Notes under the pieces: model-generated
The model's input: only the letters and a program-made list of their open reading frames with translations
Told to the model about the DNA's origin: nothing
Database searches by the model: none
NCBI RefSeq assembly: GCF_036013645.1
Contig: NZ_CP107869.1
Coordinates: 7,502,001 to 7,566,000 of the forward strand
Source of the DNA: Streptomyces sp. NBC_00490
GTDB lineage: Bacteria; Actinomycetota; Actinomycetes; Streptomycetales; Streptomycetaceae
Direction of reading: 5' to 3'
DNA: 64,000 bases
Position numbers and translations under genes: made by a program
Shown here: in pieces, positions 45,769 through 53,936 of the stretch
Layout: each line of letters starts with the position of its first letter
How positions within the stretch are numbered: position 1 is the stretch's first letter

Positions 45769-48137
45769 CTGTGGCTAGCCCAGGGGCGCGGGGCTGTGTT
45801 GAATCTGCGGCTACCGCCGCGCGGGCGCGACCAGCCACCGCGAGCCCGCAGTCGCCGACGACGACCAGCCACCCCCTACGCGTCGCGATCATCGGCGGCG
45901 GCCCCGGCGGCCTCTACGCGGCGGCGCTGCTGAAACGCCTCGACCCGGCCCGCGAAATCACCGTCTGGGAACGCAACGCCCCCGACGACACCTTCGGCTT
46001 CGGGGTAGTCCTCTCCGACGAGACCCTGGGCGGCATCGAGCACGCCGACCCAGAGGTCTACACAGCCCTGCAACAGGACTTCACCCGCTGGGACGACATC
46101 GACATCGTCCACCGCGGCACCCGCCACACCTCCGGCGGCCACGGCTTCGCCGCCCTCGGCAGAAAACGCCTCCTCGACATCCTGCACACCCGCTGCCACG
46201 ACCTCGGCGTCGACCTCCGCTTCCGCACCGAGGCCCCACCCGACCTCGCGACCACCCACGACCTCGTCATCGCCGCCGACGGAGTCAACAGCACCACCCG
46301 CGAGACCCACGCCCACGCGTTCCGCCCGCAGGTGACCACCCACCACTGCCGCTACATCTGGCTCGCCGCCGACTTCGCCTTCGACGCCTTCCGCTTCGAG
46401 ATCGCCGAGACGGAACACGGCGTGATGCAACTGCACGGCTACCCGTACGCGGCAGACGCCTCGACGGTGATCATCGAGATGCGTGAGGAGGTCTGGCAGG
46501 CGGCCGGTTTCGCGGACCTGGGCGAACAGGAGTCGGTCGAACGCTGCGCCAAGATCTTCGCGGACGCGCTCGGCGGCAGGCCGCTGCGCTCCAACAAGTC
46601 CGCGTGGACCACCTTCCGTACGGTCGTCAACGACCACTGGTCCCACGGCAACACCGTCCTCCTCGGCGACGCCGCCCACACCGCGCACTTCTCGATCGGC
46701 TCGGGCACCAAGCTCGCGGTGGAGGACGCTCTCGCCCTGGCCGCCTGCCTGGAGGAGCAGCCGTCACTGGAGCAGGCGTTGACCGCCTACGAGACGGAAC
46801 GCAAACCCGTCGTCGCCTCCACACAGCGTGCCGCCCGCGCCAGCCTGGAGTGGTTCGAGAACCTCGGACGCTATCTCGACCAGCCGCCCCGCCAGTTCGC
46901 CTTCAACCTGCTCACCCGCAGCCGCCGGGTCACCCACGACAACCTGCGGCTGCGCGACGCCCGCTTCACCGGAGCCGTGGAGCGCGAGTTCGGCTGCCCG
47001 CCCGGTACGCCCCCGATGTTCACCCCGTTCCGGCTGCGCGGCCTGACCCTGCGCAACCGGGTCGTGGTGTCGCCCATGGACATGTACTCGGCGACCGACG
47101 GCCTCCCCGGCGACTTCCACCTCGTCCACCTGGGGGCGAGGGCGCTCGGCGGCGCGGGGCTGGTGATGACCGAGATGGTGTGTGTCAGCGCGGAGGGCCG
47201 TATCACTCCCGGCTGCACCGGCCTCTACACCGGCAAGCAGGTCGAGGCCTGGAAACGGATCACCGACTTCGTGCACGCCCAGGCGCCCGACACCGCGATC
47301 GGCGTCCAGCTCGGTCACAGCGGTCGCAAGGGCTCGACCAAGCTGATGTGGGAGGGCATCGACGAGCCGCTGCCCGACGGCAACTGGCCCGTCGTGGCCG
47401 CCTCCCCGATCCCGTACGGGCCCGGCAACCAGACCCCGCACGAGCTCACCCGGGCCCAACTCACCGACCTGCGCGAACAGTTCACCGCCGCCGCCTGGCG
47501 AGCCGCCCGGGCCGGTTTCGACCTGCTCGAACTGCACTGCGCGCACGGCTATCTGCTGTCCGGATTCCTCTCCCCGCTCACCAACCGCCGCACCGACGCC
47601 TACGGCGGCACCCTCGCGAAGCGGCTCCGGTTCCCCCTCGAAGTCTTCGACGCCATAAGGGGCGTGTGGCCTGAGGAACGGCCCATGACGGTCCGGATCT
47701 CCGCCACCGACTGGGCACAGGGCGGTACGTCCGCCGAGGACGCCGTCGAGATCGCCCGCGCCTTCGCCGCGCACGGCGTCGACGCGGTCGACGTGTCGAC
47801 CGGGCAGGTGGTCGCGGACGAACGGCCCGCGTACGGGCGGTCGTACCAGACGCCCTTCGCGGACCGTATCCGCCATGAGACCGGCGTCCCGGTGATCGCG
47901 GTCGGCGCGATCTCCTCCTGGGACGACGTCAACTCCCTGATCCTGGCCGGGCGTACGGATCTGTGCGCCCTCGCCCGCCCGCACCTCTACGACCCGCACT
48001 GGACGCTGCACGCCGCCGCCGAGCAGGGGTACGAAGGGCCCGGCGTCGACTGGCCGGCCCCGTACCGGGCAGGCAGCCGGCGCCCGCAGACGGGACGCAC
48101 GGACGCCCCCAAGCCCCGCCTGACACTGGGGACTTGA
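45753..48137 (+). CDS. Fused FAD monooxygenase / old-yellow-enzyme reductase (2-aminobenzoyl-CoA monooxygenase/reductase type)
   Basis: 794 residues with AAAGAGG eight bases before ATG. Domain 1 (about 45-400): FAD-binding VAIIGGGPGGLYAAALLKRL, LLGDAAHTAHFSIGSGTKLA. Domain 2 (about 420-780): old-yellow-enzyme barrel, MFTPFRLRGLTLRNRVVVSP, QLGHSGRKG, HCAHGYLLSGFLSPLTNRRT. This fusion is that of 2-aminobenzoyl-CoA monooxygenase/reductase (annotated also as salicylyl-CoA 5-hydroxylase/oxidoreductase), which hydroxylates and partly reduces the CoA-activated ring. The first 40 residues are low complexity and may not belong. Confidence 0.85.
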   Translation: MARTVTVASPGARGCVESAATAARARPATASPQSPTTTSHPLRVAIIGGGPGGLYAAALLKRLDPAREITVWERNAPDDTFGFGVVLSDETLGGIEHADPEVYTALQQDFTRWDDIDIVHRGTRHTSGGHGFAALGRKRLLDILHTRCHDLGVDLRFRTEAPPDLATTHDLVIAADGVNSTTRETHAHAFRPQVTTHHCRYIWLAADFAFDAFRFEIAETEHGVMQLHGYPYAADASTVIIEMREEVWQAAGFADLGEQESVERCAKIFADALGGRPLRSNKSAWTTFRTVVNDHWSHGNTVLLGDAAHTAHFSIGSGTKLAVEDALALAACLEEQPSLEQALTAYETERKPVVASTQRAARASLEWFENLGRYLDQPPRQFAFNLLTRSRRVTHDNLRLRDARFTGAVEREFGCPPGTPPMFTPFRLRGLTLRNRVVVSPMDMYSATDGLPGDFHLVHLGARALGGAGLVMTEMVCVSAEGRITPGCTGLYTGKQVEAWKRITDFVHAQAPDTAIGVQLGHSGRKGSTKLMWEGIDEPLPDGNWPVVAASPIPYGPGNQTPHELTRAQLTDLREQFTAAAWRAARAGFDLLELHCAHGYLLSGFLSPLTNRRTDAYGGTLAKRLRFPLEVFDAIRGVWPEERPMTVRISATDWAQGGTSAEDAVEIARAFAAHGVDAVDVSTGQVVADERPAYGRSYQTPFADRIRHETGVPVIAVGAISSWDDVNSLILAGRTDLCALARPHLYDPHWTLHAAAEQGYEGPGVDWPAPYRAGSRRPQTGRTDAPKPRLTLGT

Positions 48138-48147
48138 GGACCCAGGA

Positions 48148-48390
48148 GAGGGCGAAGTCCTTCTCGGTGGTCGCGGTACTCACACCAGCCCCCCGCTCCG
48201 CCGGCACCGCGTACAGCGCGCCCGCCGCCTGGCTGGCGTACAGGCCCTTGGCGCGGGAGAAGCCCAGGCCCGCGGAGAGGAAACGGCGTATCTCGTCGCC
48301 GTCGAGGATCTCCGGACGATGGTCGTCCTGCCCGCGCCAGACAGCCCGGTGAGCCACACCGTGGCTCCCTGAGCCCTGTGAGGTCACACC
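48148..48390 (-). pseudogene. Decayed adenylylsulfate (APS) kinase gene
   Basis: On the minus strand, one frame reads the P-loop piece ATVWLTGLSGAGRTTIV, and another frame reads LDGDEIRRFLSAGLGFSRA directly followed by KGLYASQAAGALYAVPAE. These are the N-terminal, middle and C-terminal motifs of CysC-type APS kinases, with the intervening 60 or so residues deleted and a frameshift near the P-loop. Too short and broken to function. It sits between the fused oxygenase and the PaaX gene. Confidence 0.65.
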
Positions 48391-49196
48391 CCGGCGAAGT
48401 CGGCCCCCGCGTCCCGCAGTCGCCGGTGCAGTCCCCGGAACACCGCCGCCGAGTGGCTGCCCGGCCAGTCCTCCGGGAGCAGCCGGGCGGGCAGTCCGGG
48501 ATCGGCGTAGGGGAGGTGGCGCCAGGAGTCCAGGGCGAGGAGATAGTCGCGGTAGGCCTCCTCGGGCGGAGTGTCCTCGCGCTGCTCCCAGTCCCGCAGC
48601 ACGCGCGCGTGACGGTTGAGGAAGTCCTCGTGCTCCTTGGCGATCGCCGCGAGATCCCACCAACGGGCCACGGACTCGGCGGTCGGGGCGTAGCCGAGGT
48701 GTTCGCCGCGGAAGAAGTCGACGTACGGGTCGAGGCGGAGCCGCTGGAGCACGTGCCGGGCCTCCTCGTACAGCCGCGCGGGCGCGATCCAGACGCCCGG
48801 TGCCGCGGTGCCGAAGCCGAGACCGGCCAGCCGTGAGCGCAGCACATGCCGCTTCTGCCGCTCCGACTCCGGCACGGAGAACACGGCCAGCACCCAGCCC
48901 TCGTCCTCAGGCGGTTCGACGGCGTAGATGCGCCGGTCGCCGTCCTCCATCAACTGGCGGGCGTCCGGCGACAGTTCGTACCCCGCCGCGCCCTGCGCCG
49001 TACGGGCCGGCACGAGCAGCCCGCGCCGTTTGAGTCTGGACACGGACGAACGTACCGAGGGGGCGTCCACGCCCACCGCCGCGAGCAGCCGGATGAGCTC
49101 GGCGACCGGTACCGGGCCGGGCACGAAGCGGCCGTAGGCGCCGTAGAGCGTGACGATGAGAGACCGTGGTGCATGCTGGTCGGACACGTTGATCAT
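48384..49196 (-). CDS. PaaX family transcriptional repressor
   Basis: 270 residues, MINVSDQHAPRSLIVTLYGA. PaaX features: LIVTLYGAYGRFVPGPVPVA, winged-helix PSVRSSVSRLKRRGLLVPAR, and a C-terminal part with TPPEEAYRDYLLALDSWRHL ... DWPGSHSAAVFRGLH. PaaX repressors sense aryl-CoA thioesters such as phenylacetyl-CoA. Coded in the same direction right after the CoA-ligase gene (16 bases), so ligand maker and sensor are coupled. Confidence 0.9.
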   Translation of the reverse strand: MINVSDQHAPRSLIVTLYGAYGRFVPGPVPVAELIRLLAAVGVDAPSVRSSVSRLKRRGLLVPARTAQGAAGYELSPDARQLMEDGDRRIYAVEPPEDEGWVLAVFSVPESERQKRHVLRSRLAGLGFGTAAPGVWIAPARLYEEARHVLQRLRLDPYVDFFRGEHLGYAPTAESVARWWDLAAIAKEHEDFLNRHARVLRDWEQREDTPPEEAYRDYLLALDSWRHLPYADPGLPARLLPEDWPGSHSAAVFRGLHRRLRDAGADFAGV

Positions 49197-49211
49197 CTTA
49201 GGTCGTCGGCA

Positions 49212-50804
49212 TCACTGCTGGTCACCCCCGGTGCGCAACCTGAACCTCTGGAGCTTGCCGGTCGCCGTGCGGGGCAGCGCGTCCAGGAAGACGATCTCGC
49301 GGGGACACTTGTACGGCGCCAACTCCGCCTTCACGAACGCGCGCAGCGCCTCGGCGTCCCGCTCGGCGCCCTCCTTGACCACGGCGTACGCCACCACGAC
49401 CTGCCCGCGCGCCTCGTCCGCCCGCCCCACGACCGCGGCCTCCACGACGTCGGGGTGGCGCAGCAGCGCGTCCTCGACCTCGGGGCCCGCGATGTTGTAC
49501 CCGGCCGAGATGATCATGTCGTCCGCGCGGGCGACATAGCGGAAGTAGCCGTCGCTCTCCCGGACGTAGGTGTCCCCGGTGATGTTCCAGCCGCCGCGCA
49601 CGTACTCCCGCTGCCGCGGATCGGCGAGATAGCGGCAGCCGACGGGCCCGCGCACGGCGAGCAGCCCGGGCTCCCCGTCGGGCCTGTCCCGGCCGTCCTC
49701 GTCGACCACGCGCGCGTGCCAGCCCGGTACGGGCACCCCGGTGGTCCCCGGCCTGATCTGCTCGTCGGCGGCCGAGATGAAGATGTGCAGCAGCTCGGTC
49801 GCGCCGATGCCGTTGATGATCCGCAGCCCCGTCCGCTCGTGCCAGGCCCGCCAGGTGGCCGCGGGAAGGTTCTCGCCCGCGGAGACACAGCGGCGCAGGG
49901 AGGTGGTGTCGTACGCGTCCAGCTCGTCGAGCATCGCGCGGTACGCGGTCGGCGCGGTGAACACGACGGAGACCCGGTGTTCGGCGATCGCGGGCAACAG
50001 CTGCCTGGGACCGGCCTGTTCGAGCAGCAGCGCGCTGGCACCGGCCCGCATCGGGAAGACGACGAGCCCGCCGAGGCCGAAAGTGAACCCGAGCGGGGGA
50101 CTGCCCGCGAAAACGTCATCCGCCTGTGGGCGCAGCACATGCCGCGAGAAGGTGTCGGCTATCGCGAGCACGTCCCGGTGGAAGTGCATGCACCCTTTGG
50201 GGCGCCCGGTGGTGCCGGAGGTGAAGGCGATCAGCGCCACGTCGTCGGCGGCGGTCTCCACGGCGGGGTACGGCGTGTCCGGCGCCGTCCGGTTCAGCAA
50301 GTCGTCGGGCGCGTCACCGCCGTAGGCCGTGATCCTGAGCCCCGGTATCTCGGCCTTCGCGAGGTCGTCGACCGCCCGGATGTCGCACAGCGCGTGCCTG
50401 ACCTGCGCGATCTCACACATGGTCGCCAGCTCGTGCGGCCGCTGCTGCGCCAGCACGGTCACCGCGACCGCGCCCGCCTTCAGCACCGCCAGCCAGCAGG
50501 CCGCGAGCCAGGGCGAGGTCGGTCCGCGCAGGAGCACACGATTGCCGGGTACGACGCCGAGCTCCCCGGTGAGGAGGTGCGCGAGCCGGTCGACGCGGGC
50601 GCGCAGGGTGCCGTACGTCCACGTGTCCTCGGTGGGGCTGTGGAACACCGGGTTGTCGTCGGGCGGGCCGGTCAGCAGCTCGGCCGCACAGTTCAGCCGA
50701 TCGGGGTACCGCAGCTCCGGCAGATCGAAATGGAGTTCGGGCCACTGGTCCGGGGGCGGGAGATGGTCGCGCGCGAAGGTGTCGACGTGCGCCGAGAGGT
50801 TCAT
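49212..50804 (-). CDS. Aryl-CoA ligase, 2-aminobenzoate-CoA ligase type
   Basis: 530 residues, MNLSAHVDTFARDHLPPPDQ. Adenylate-forming motifs: TSGTTGRPKGCMHFH (A3-type), GIGATELLHIFISA, GWNITGDTYVRESDGYFRYV and LPRTATGKLQRFRL. The CMHFHRDVLAIAD and GATELLHIF segments match 2-aminobenzoate (anthranilate) and benzoate CoA ligases. It activates the aromatic acid. Divergent from the acyl-CoA dehydrogenase, sharing the intergenic control site. Confidence 0.88.
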   Translation of the reverse strand: MNLSAHVDTFARDHLPPPDQWPELHFDLPELRYPDRLNCAAELLTGPPDDNPVFHSPTEDTWTYGTLRARVDRLAHLLTGELGVVPGNRVLLRGPTSPWLAACWLAVLKAGAVAVTVLAQQRPHELATMCEIAQVRHALCDIRAVDDLAKAEIPGLRITAYGGDAPDDLLNRTAPDTPYPAVETAADDVALIAFTSGTTGRPKGCMHFHRDVLAIADTFSRHVLRPQADDVFAGSPPLGFTFGLGGLVVFPMRAGASALLLEQAGPRQLLPAIAEHRVSVVFTAPTAYRAMLDELDAYDTTSLRRCVSAGENLPAATWRAWHERTGLRIINGIGATELLHIFISAADEQIRPGTTGVPVPGWHARVVDEDGRDRPDGEPGLLAVRGPVGCRYLADPRQREYVRGGWNITGDTYVRESDGYFRYVARADDMIISAGYNIAGPEVEDALLRHPDVVEAAVVGRADEARGQVVVAYAVVKEGAERDAEALRAFVKAELAPYKCPREIVFLDALPRTATGKLQRFRLRTGGDQQ

Positions 50805-50878
50805 GGCGGTTCGCCCCCTGCCTGATGGCTGCCTTGTGGGCGTGGTGAGTGCGCTCGCGCAACGAGCGTATCGCCTTG

Positions 50879-50916
50879 GTGACGACAGTCAATGGAACGC
50901 GATATCGTCGAAGGGT
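50879..50916 (+). promoter_or_regulatory. Shared catabolic operator/promoter, copy 2
   Basis: GTGACGACAGTCAA (50879-50892), GATA at +22 and TCGAAGGGT at +29, exact copy of the layout at 44871-44908. It is in the divergent region between the CoA ligase and the acyl-CoA dehydrogenase, so it could control both. The probable binder is the PaaX protein. Confidence 0.65.
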
Positions 50917-50939
50917 CCAGTGGAGAGAGGGGACCGGCA

Positions 50940-52463
50940 ATGCCCGCATTCTCGCTCGATCCGGTACAAACCGCCTGGTGTGCGGAGCTGCGGGCCATGG
51001 CCGCGGAGCGGCTGCGCCCGCTGGCGGAGAAGGGCGAGCCGGGGCACGTGAACCGGCCGCTGGTCGCCGAACTCGGCCAACTGGGCCTGTTGCGGCGGCT
51101 GTTCACCGCCGGTGCGCTCGACCTGTGCCTGATGCGGGAGTCCCTCGCCTATGCCTGCACCGAGGCGGAGACCGCGCTCGCGCTACAGGGGCTGGGCGCC
51201 CATCCCGTGCACGCGTACGGGACACCGGCGCAACGGGAACGCTGGCTGACCCCGGTGAGCGAGGGCCGCGCGGTGGCCGCGTTCGCGCTGAGCGAGCCGG
51301 GCGCCGGCTCGGACGCGGCGGCGCTGGCGCTGCGAGCGGAACGGGACGGGGCGCCTGACGGCGGGGCGGGCGTGAGTGCCCTTGGCGACGGCGTGCGGCG
51401 TGCGGGCGCTTCTGCCGGCGAGACGCGCGCGAGGCCTCTCGGTGAGGGGCTGCCCGCGGGGGGTTCCGGTGGGGAGTCGGGCTCGGATGTCGTGGCGGGC
51501 GGCCGCTGGGTGGATTCCGCGGGCGCCGGGACACATCGGGACACCCCCGCCGCCGAGGCACGCGCGGACGCCTGCCGTGGTGAAGCGCTCGGAAAGGTCC
51601 CCGAAGGCGGCCCGCGCGTGGATGTCCCCGGTGCGTGGCCGCCCCCGGACGCCCCCGGCGTCGAGGCGGCTCTCGGTGCCGAGCCGGAAGGGGGAGCACT
51701 GGGCGCCGAGTCCGACGGTTGCTCCCGCTGGCGTCTCACCGGTGAGAAGTGCTGGATCTCCAACGCGCCCGAGGCCGACTTCTACACCGTCTTCGCCCGC
51801 ACCACCCCCGGTGCCGGAGCCCGCGGTGTGACCGCCTTCCTCGTCCCCGCCGACCGTCCCGGACTCACCGGCACCGCCCTCGACATGCTCTCCCCGCACC
51901 CCATCGGCGCCCTCGCCTTCGACGCCGTACCGGTCACCGCCGACGACGTCCTCGGCGAGCCCGACCGCGGCTTCCGCGTGGCGATGGGCACCCTCAACCT
52001 GTTCCGCCCCAGCGTCGGCGCCTTCGCGGTCGGCATGGCGCAGGCGGCCCTGGACGCGACCCTCGCCCACACCGCGCAACGGGACGCGTTCGGCGGCAAG
52101 TTGAAGGACCTCCAGACGGTCGCCCACCGGGTCGCCGAGCTCGCCCTGCGCACCGACGCGGCCCGCCTGATGGTGTACGCGGCGGCGACGGCGTACGACG
52201 AGGACGCCCCCGACGTCCCCAAGCGCGCCGCGATGGCGAAGCTGCTCGCCACCGAGACCGCGCAGTACGTCGTCGACGCCGCCGTCCAACTGCACGGCGC
52301 CCGCGCCCTGCAACGCGGCCACCTCCTCGAACACCTCTACCGAGAGGTGCGCGCCCCACGCATCTACGAGGGCGCGAGTGAGGTCCAACGCGGCATCATC
52401 GCCAAGGAGTTGTACAAGGAGTCGTGCAAGGAGCCGGCCGTGGAGACGGAGGCACTCCGGTGA
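50940..52463 (+). CDS. Acyl-CoA dehydrogenase with a 110-residue insert
   Basis: 507 residues from an ATG with GGAGAGAGGGG upstream; ordinary members have about 380. N-terminal FSLDPVQTAWCAELRAMAAE, AFALSEPGAGSDAAA, RWRLTGEKCWISNAPEADFY, and the C-terminal IYEGASEVQRGIIAKELY with the usual catalytic Glu in IYEG. Between residues about 137 and 255 there is a Gly/Ala/Pro/Glu-rich, low-complexity insert right after GSDAAALALRAERDG and before CSRWRLTGEK. The insert is in frame and of normal local GC. Likely oxidises a ring-derived acyl-CoA. Confidence 0.85.
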   Translation: MPAFSLDPVQTAWCAELRAMAAERLRPLAEKGEPGHVNRPLVAELGQLGLLRRLFTAGALDLCLMRESLAYACTEAETALALQGLGAHPVHAYGTPAQRERWLTPVSEGRAVAAFALSEPGAGSDAAALALRAERDGAPDGGAGVSALGDGVRRAGASAGETRARPLGEGLPAGGSGGESGSDVVAGGRWVDSAGAGTHRDTPAAEARADACRGEALGKVPEGGPRVDVPGAWPPPDAPGVEAALGAEPEGGALGAESDGCSRWRLTGEKCWISNAPEADFYTVFARTTPGAGARGVTAFLVPADRPGLTGTALDMLSPHPIGALAFDAVPVTADDVLGEPDRGFRVAMGTLNLFRPSVGAFAVGMAQAALDATLAHTAQRDAFGGKLKDLQTVAHRVAELALRTDAARLMVYAAATAYDEDAPDVPKRAAMAKLLATETAQYVVDAAVQLHGARALQRGHLLEHLYREVRAPRIYEGASEVQRGIIAKELYKESCKEPAVETEALR

Positions 52464-52858
52464 GCACCGAGCGCGTGAACCCGCCCCAGCTCTCCCCGCC
52501 CGCCGGCTTCTCCCACGCCGTCGTCGCCACCGGCACCCGCGTGGTCTTCCTGGCCGGCCAGACCGCCCTCGACACCGACGGGAAAGTCGTGGGGGAGGGG
52601 CTCGTGGAGCAGTTCGAGAGGGCGCTCACCAATCTGCTGGGAGCGTTGACAGCGGCCGGCGGCACCCCCGCCGACCTCGCCCGCGTCACCGTCTACGCCA
52701 CGGATGTCGCCGACTACCGCACCCGAGCCGCCGAACTCGGGGGTGTCTGGCGGAGGTTGGCGGGCCGGAACTATCCCGCGATGGCCGTCGTCCAGGTCGT
52801 ACGCCTGTGGGACGAGGAGGCGCTGGTGGAACTGGACGGCTTCGCGGTCCTGCCCTAG
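52460..52858 (+). CDS. RidA/YjgF family enamine/imine deaminase
   Basis: 132 residues, GTG start overlapping the dehydrogenase stop (GTGA). Features: HAVVATGTRVVFLAGQTALD, VGEGLVEQFERALTNLLGAL, GGTPADLARVTVYATDVADY, and the C-terminal Arg/Glu region. RidA proteins hydrolyse reactive enamines and imines. In a 2-aminobenzoyl-CoA pathway the partly reduced ring carries an enamine, so the enzyme fits directly. Confidence 0.85.
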   Translation: MSTERVNPPQLSPPAGFSHAVVATGTRVVFLAGQTALDTDGKVVGEGLVEQFERALTNLLGALTAAGGTPADLARVTVYATDVADYRTRAAELGGVWRRLAGRNYPAMAVVQVVRLWDEEALVELDGFAVLP

Positions 52859-52868
52859 GTCCCGGGAA

Positions 52869-53051
52869 TCAGGCCGCCATGGCCAGTCGCTCGACCGGCC
52901 CCACGGCACTTCCGTCCGGCCGCAGCTCACCGGTGTCGTCGAAGACGATCGCCCCGTCGCACAACAGGCTCCACCCCTGCTCGGGATGGGCGGCCACGAC
53001 GTGCGACGCGGCGGTGTCGAAGGAAGGGCACGAAGTCTGGTGGGAACACAT
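52869..53051 (-). CDS. DUF5999 family small protein
   Basis: 60 residues from the ATG after GGAGG: MCSHQTSCPSFDTAASHVVA then HPEQGWSLLCDGAIVFDDTG ELRPDG. This is the Streptomyces DUF5999 signature (CSHQTSCP, HPEQGWSLLC). Short, Cys-rich, of unknown role. Converges with the RidA gene. Confidence 0.8.
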   Translation of the reverse strand: MCSHQTSCPSFDTAASHVVAAHPEQGWSLLCDGAIVFDDTGELRPDGSAVGPVERLAMAA

Positions 53052-53215
53052 GTCGCACCTCCACGTCGGAGGACGATCCGTACGGTCGTCCCTATGGACA
53101 GACCATGCTCCCGCCGGGGACTCATCGGAACGGCCTGACGCCAACCGTGACAACACGCGGACAACACCAGGACCGATCCACGAAGACCGCCGCGGACTCG
53201 CCACCGAAGGAGTGA

Positions 53216-53704
<489 letters not shown>

Positions 53705-53885
53705 CCGTGGGCCGTCGAGACGGCGGCCGTGGTCCAGGTACGTCGGCCGTGAGGCGGGGCAGGCCCTCCCGGCCCTGCCCCGGGCCGAGATGGCCGGCAC
53801 GCGCAGTTGGGGCGAGGGAGCGGCCGGCGTGACCGCCGCCAGGGCGCCCGCGGGCCGGCAGGCGGGGAAGGCGGCCAGGACACGA

Positions 53886-53911
53886 GAACGGCCCCGCACG
53901 CGGGGCCGTTC
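53886..53911. terminator. Terminator for murA-like gene
   Basis: GAACGGCCCCG and CGGGGCCGTTC, 11 perfect pairs around CACG. On the minus strand it lies just after the MurA stop (53937). Confidence 0.75.
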
Positions 53912-53936
53912 AGTGGTTTCGTCGGTGCCGGTGGGC

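Noticed and set aside
48148..48390. A short functional APS kinase
   Set aside because: Motifs are in different frames and about two-thirds of the protein is missing.
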